This document shows, in pieces, positions 61,563-64,000 of a DNA stretch of 64,000 bases. The translations under genes were made by a program, and so were the position numbers. Source of the stretch: CAIJXJ01 sp964445115 (lineage in GTDB: Bacteria > Pseudomonadota > Gammaproteobacteria > Burkholderiales > Methylophilaceae); NCBI GenBank assembly GCA_964445115.1, contig CAYUJU010000011.1, forward strand, positions 1-64,000, in the 5' to 3' direction. Position 1 is the stretch's first letter, and each line of letters begins with the position of its first letter. The notes below the pieces were generated by a model. That model was not told the origin of the DNA. It was given only the letters and a program-made list of their open reading frames with translations, and ran no database searches.

Positions 61563-64000
61563 TTACATACCCAGCCCGATCTCGGAAATCGGAATTACCT
61601 TTTTCGTGTATTCCGGCATCTGGTCGAAGTTGAGATAGCGATACACGTCCGCAGCATTCTTGCTCAACTTGTCCCCCACCATCGCCAGGTATTCCTCCGG
61701 CGTCGGCATCTTGCCGAGGCGGGCGCAGACTGCCGCGAGTTCGGCAGAACCGAGGTACACGCGAGCATCCTTGCCCATGCGGTTGTCGAAGTTGCGGGTG
61801 CTGGTGGAGAACACCGTCGCGGCATCCGCCACGCGTGCCTGGTTGCCCATGCACAGCGAGCAGCCCGGCACTTCGGTACGCGCACCGGCCTTGCCGAACA
61901 CGGCATAAGCGCCCTCTTCGCGCAGCTCGGCTTCGTCCATGCGGGTCGGCGGTGCGATCCACAAGCGGGTCGGGATCAGGCCGGCATCGTCCAGCACCTT
62001 GGCCGCAGCGCGGTAGTGGCCGATATTGGTCATGCAACTGCCGATGAACACTTCGTCGATCTTGTCACCCACCACAGCCGACAACGGCTTGATGTCGTCC
62101 GGGTCGTTGGGGCAGGCCACCAGCGGTTCCTTGATCTCGTTGAGGTCGATCTCCAGCACGTAGGCGTATTCGGCATCGGCATCCGGCTCCAGCAGGTCCG
62201 GGCTGGCCAGCCAGCCACGCATGGCGTCGATACGGCGCTGCAGCGTGCGGGCATCCTGATAGCCGTCGGCGATCATCTTTTCCATCAACGCAATGTTGGA
62301 GTTGAGGAACTCGATCACGGGCTCCTTGTTCAGGCGCACGGTACAGCCGTTGGCCGAACGTTCAGCCGAGGCATCGGCAAATTCAAAGGCCTGCTCGACC
62401 TTCAAATCAGGCAAGCCTTCGATTTCCAGGATACGACCGTTGAACACGTTCTTCTTGCCCGTCTTGCCCACGGTCAGTTCGCCCTTTTGAATCGCGGCGT
62501 ACGGGATCGCATTCACCAGATCGCGCAGGGTGATGCCGGGCTGCATGGTGCCCTTGAAGCGCACCAGCACGGATTCCGGCATGTCCAGCGGCATGGCGCC
62601 CATGGCGGCGGCGAACGCCACCAACCCGGAGCCAGCCGGGAAGGAAATACCGATGGGGAAACGGGTATGCGAGTCGCCACCGGTGCCGACGGTATCCGGC
62701 AGGATCATGCGGTTGAGCCAGGAGTGGATCACCCCATCCCCCGGGCGCAGCGACACCCCGCCGCGGGTCTGGATGAACTCCGGCAGGGTGTGCTGCAGCT
62801 TGATGTCCACCGGCTTCGGATAGGCCGCGGTGTGGCAGAAGGACTGCATGACGAGGTCAGCCGAGAATCCCAGGCAGGCCAGTTCGGTCAGCTCGTCACG
62901 GGTCATGGCGCCGGTGGTGTCCTGGGAGCCGACGGTGGTCATGCGCGGCTCGCAGTAGGTGCCCGGGCGCACGCCCGCAACGCCGCAGGCGCGGCCGACG
63001 ATCTTCTGCGCCAGGGTAAAGCCCTTGCCGGTGTCCTTCGGCGCGAGCGGACGCACGAACACGTCGGAGGGAGGCAGACCCAGCGCGGCACGGGCGCGGT
63101 CGGTCAGGGCGCGGCCGATGATGAGCGGGATGCGCCCCCCGGCCCGCACCTCATCCGCCAGGGTGGTCGGCTTGAAGTCGAAGCGGGCGATGACCGCGCC
63201 GTTCTTCAGCACCTCACCCGCATACGGGCGCACGATGATCACATCGCCGGTCTCCATGGCGGACACGTCCACCTCGATCGGCAGCGCGCCGGAATCCTCG
63301 GCGGTGTTGAAGAAGATCGGCGCGATCTTGCCGCCCAGGATCACCCCGCCGGTGCGCTTGTTCGGCACAAAGGGGATGTCCTCACCCATGTGCCAGAGCA
63401 CCGAGTTGATGGCCGACTTGCGGCTGGAGCCGGTGCCGACCACATCACCGACATAGGCGATGGGATGGCCCTTGGTCTTGAGCTGCTCGATGGTGGCGAG
63501 CCCGCCGGGCATCTTGCTGACCAGCATGGCCTTGGCGTGCAGGGGGATGTCCGGGCGGCTCCAGGCCTCGGTGGCCGGGGAGAGGTCGTCGGTATTGGTC
63601 TCGCCCGGCACCTTGAATACGGTGACGGTGATTTCCTCGGGCAAGGCCGGGCGGCTATTGAACCACTCGGCCTCGGCCCAGGCGTGCATGACCTTCTGAG
63701 CATGGGGGTTGCCCGCCTTGGCCTTGTCTTCCACGTCGCGGAAGGCGTCGTACACCAGCAGGGTGCCGGAGAGGGCCTTGACGGCCTCCTCGGCCACGGC
63801 GGGGTCGTCCAAAAGCTCGATCAGCGGCTGGATGTTGTAGCCGCCGAGCATGGTGCCCAAGAGGAAGGTGGCACGCTTGCGGTCGATCAGCGGGCAGGCA
63901 GCCTTGCCGCGGGCCACATCGGCCAGGAAGGCGGCCTTGACGTAGGCGGCCGGATCGACCCCGGGCGGCACGCGGTCGGTGATCAGTTCCAGCAGGGCCT
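61563..64000 (-). CDS. acnB: Aconitate hydratase B (AcnB), 5' end outside the window
   Basis: 812 codons visible. The frame stays open to the window edge (ALLELITDRVPPGVDPAAYV), so about 50 N-terminal residues are missing. An N-terminal HEAT-like domain, the swivel domain (GDVVGTGSSRKSAINS) and the catalytic domains are recognisable. Cluster ligands occur in SFCHTAAYPKPVDIK and VPGCSLCMGNQARV, with the active-site segment GGDSHTRFPIGISFPAGSG. Interconverts citrate and isocitrate; AcnB can also bind mRNA when iron-depleted. Confidence 0.97.
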   Translation of the reverse strand, partial: ALLELITDRVPPGVDPAAYVKAAFLADVARGKAACPLIDRKRATFLLGTMLGGYNIQPLIELLDDPAVAEEAVKALSGTLLVYDAFRDVEDKAKAGNPHAQKVMHAWAEAEWFNSRPALPEEITVTVFKVPGETNTDDLSPATEAWSRPDIPLHAKAMLVSKMPGGLATIEQLKTKGHPIAYVGDVVGTGSSRKSAINSVLWHMGEDIPFVPNKRTGGVILGGKIAPIFFNTAEDSGALPIEVDVSAMETGDVIIVRPYAGEVLKNGAVIARFDFKPTTLADEVRAGGRIPLIIGRALTDRARAALGLPPSDVFVRPLAPKDTGKGFTLAQKIVGRACGVAGVRPGTYCEPRMTTVGSQDTTGAMTRDELTELACLGFSADLVMQSFCHTAAYPKPVDIKLQHTLPEFIQTRGGVSLRPGDGVIHSWLNRMILPDTVGTGGDSHTRFPIGISFPAGSGLVAFAAAMGAMPLDMPESVLVRFKGTMQPGITLRDLVNAIPYAAIQKGELTVGKTGKKNVFNGRILEIEGLPDLKVEQAFEFADASAERSANGCTVRLNKEPVIEFLNSNIALMEKMIADGYQDARTLQRRIDAMRGWLASPDLLEPDADAEYAYVLEIDLNEIKEPLVACPNDPDDIKPLSAVVGDKIDEVFIGSCMTNIGHYRAAAKVLDDAGLIPTRLWIAPPTRMDEAELREEGAYAVFGKAGARTEVPGCSLCMGNQARVADAATVFSTSTRNFDNRMGKDARVYLGSAELAAVCARLGKMPTPEEYLAMVGDKLSKNAADVYRYLNFDQMPEYTKKVIPISEIGLGM

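Noticed and set aside
62900..64000. N-terminal part of acnB looks richer in GC and GGG/CCC codons than the C-terminal part
   Set aside because: Impression only; no calculation was made, and the protein reads through without a break. A sliding-window GC plot would decide whether it is a recombinant segment.

Overview
The window comes from a methylotrophic proteobacterium that assimilates formaldehyde by the ribulose monophosphate (RuMP) pathway and oxidises it through tetrahydromethanopterin (H4MPT). It encodes two hexulose-6-phosphate synthases, hexuloisomerase, transaldolase, two formaldehyde-activating enzymes, mtdB, mch, the complete fhcBADC formyltransferase/hydrolase complex, many H4MPT/methylofuran cofactor-synthesis genes, and pqqABCDE for methanol dehydrogenase cofactor. 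Gene orders such as tRNA-Leu/tig/clpP/clpX/lon and cysI-DUF934-cysH-cysD-cysN, with moderately high GC by eye, fit a high-GC betaproteobacterium of the Methylophilaceae type (Methylobacillus-like). The genus is inference.

Layout. 1-4.4 kb: proteostasis block on the minus strand (tig, clpP, clpX, 5' part of lon behind a sigma32-like promoter) with tRNA-Leu(UAG). The lon frame stops looking like Lon after about codon 275 and reads into a NIPSNAP-like tail. 4.5-12.3 kb: two small genes, then a plus-strand RND efflux operon (outer-membrane factor, adaptor, permease) followed by a membrane diguanylate cyclase. 12.3-16.8 kb: minus-strand cofactor operon (ATP-grasp, MfnF-like, pabB, amino-acid-kinase-like, pterin dehydratase), divergent from a HisA-like gene whose start codon abuts that of the ATP-grasp gene. 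17.5-22.8 kb: minus-strand formaldehyde block (tal, hps2, hps1, phi, a globin-like repeat protein, fae2, fae1) with its own promoters and terminators. 22.9-28.7 kb: H4MPT operon (beta-RFAP synthase, mtdB, ATP-grasp, mch, RimK-like ligase, CitG-like protein). 29.0-33.7 kb: divergent fhcBADC. 33.7-35.2 kb: accessory patch with a decayed DUF2442 gene and a lower-GC DUF2806 gene between imperfect inverted repeats. 35.3-43.8 kb: housekeeping genes (methyltransferases, RlmF, HerA-like ATPase, YbiB, YheS-type ABC-F and small membrane or exported proteins). 43.9-52.3 kb: formate/nitrite channel, cysB, TSUP transporter and assimilatory sulfate reduction genes, ending with a 7Fe ferredoxin. 52.3-56 kb: MFS pump, FAD oxidoreductase, trmJ. 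56-59.4 kb: pqqABCDE. 59.7-64 kb: acyl-CoA synthetase and the partial acnB.

How it fits together. PQQ supports periplasmic methanol oxidation. Formaldehyde is either fixed by Hps/Phi with Tal regenerating acceptor, or condensed with H4MPT by Fae, oxidised by MtdB and Mch, and released as formate by Fhc; the FNT channel may move formate. The surrounding genes make the unusual C1 carriers, including pabB, whose product can feed beta-RFAP synthase.

The least described part is 17.5-19.6 kb. There, two Fae paralogues share an enlarged loop before the active-site His, one carries an N-terminal amphipathic peptide plus linker, and they follow a protein made of three 21-residue repeats fused to a truncated-globin-like domain that has lost the heme-ligating His.
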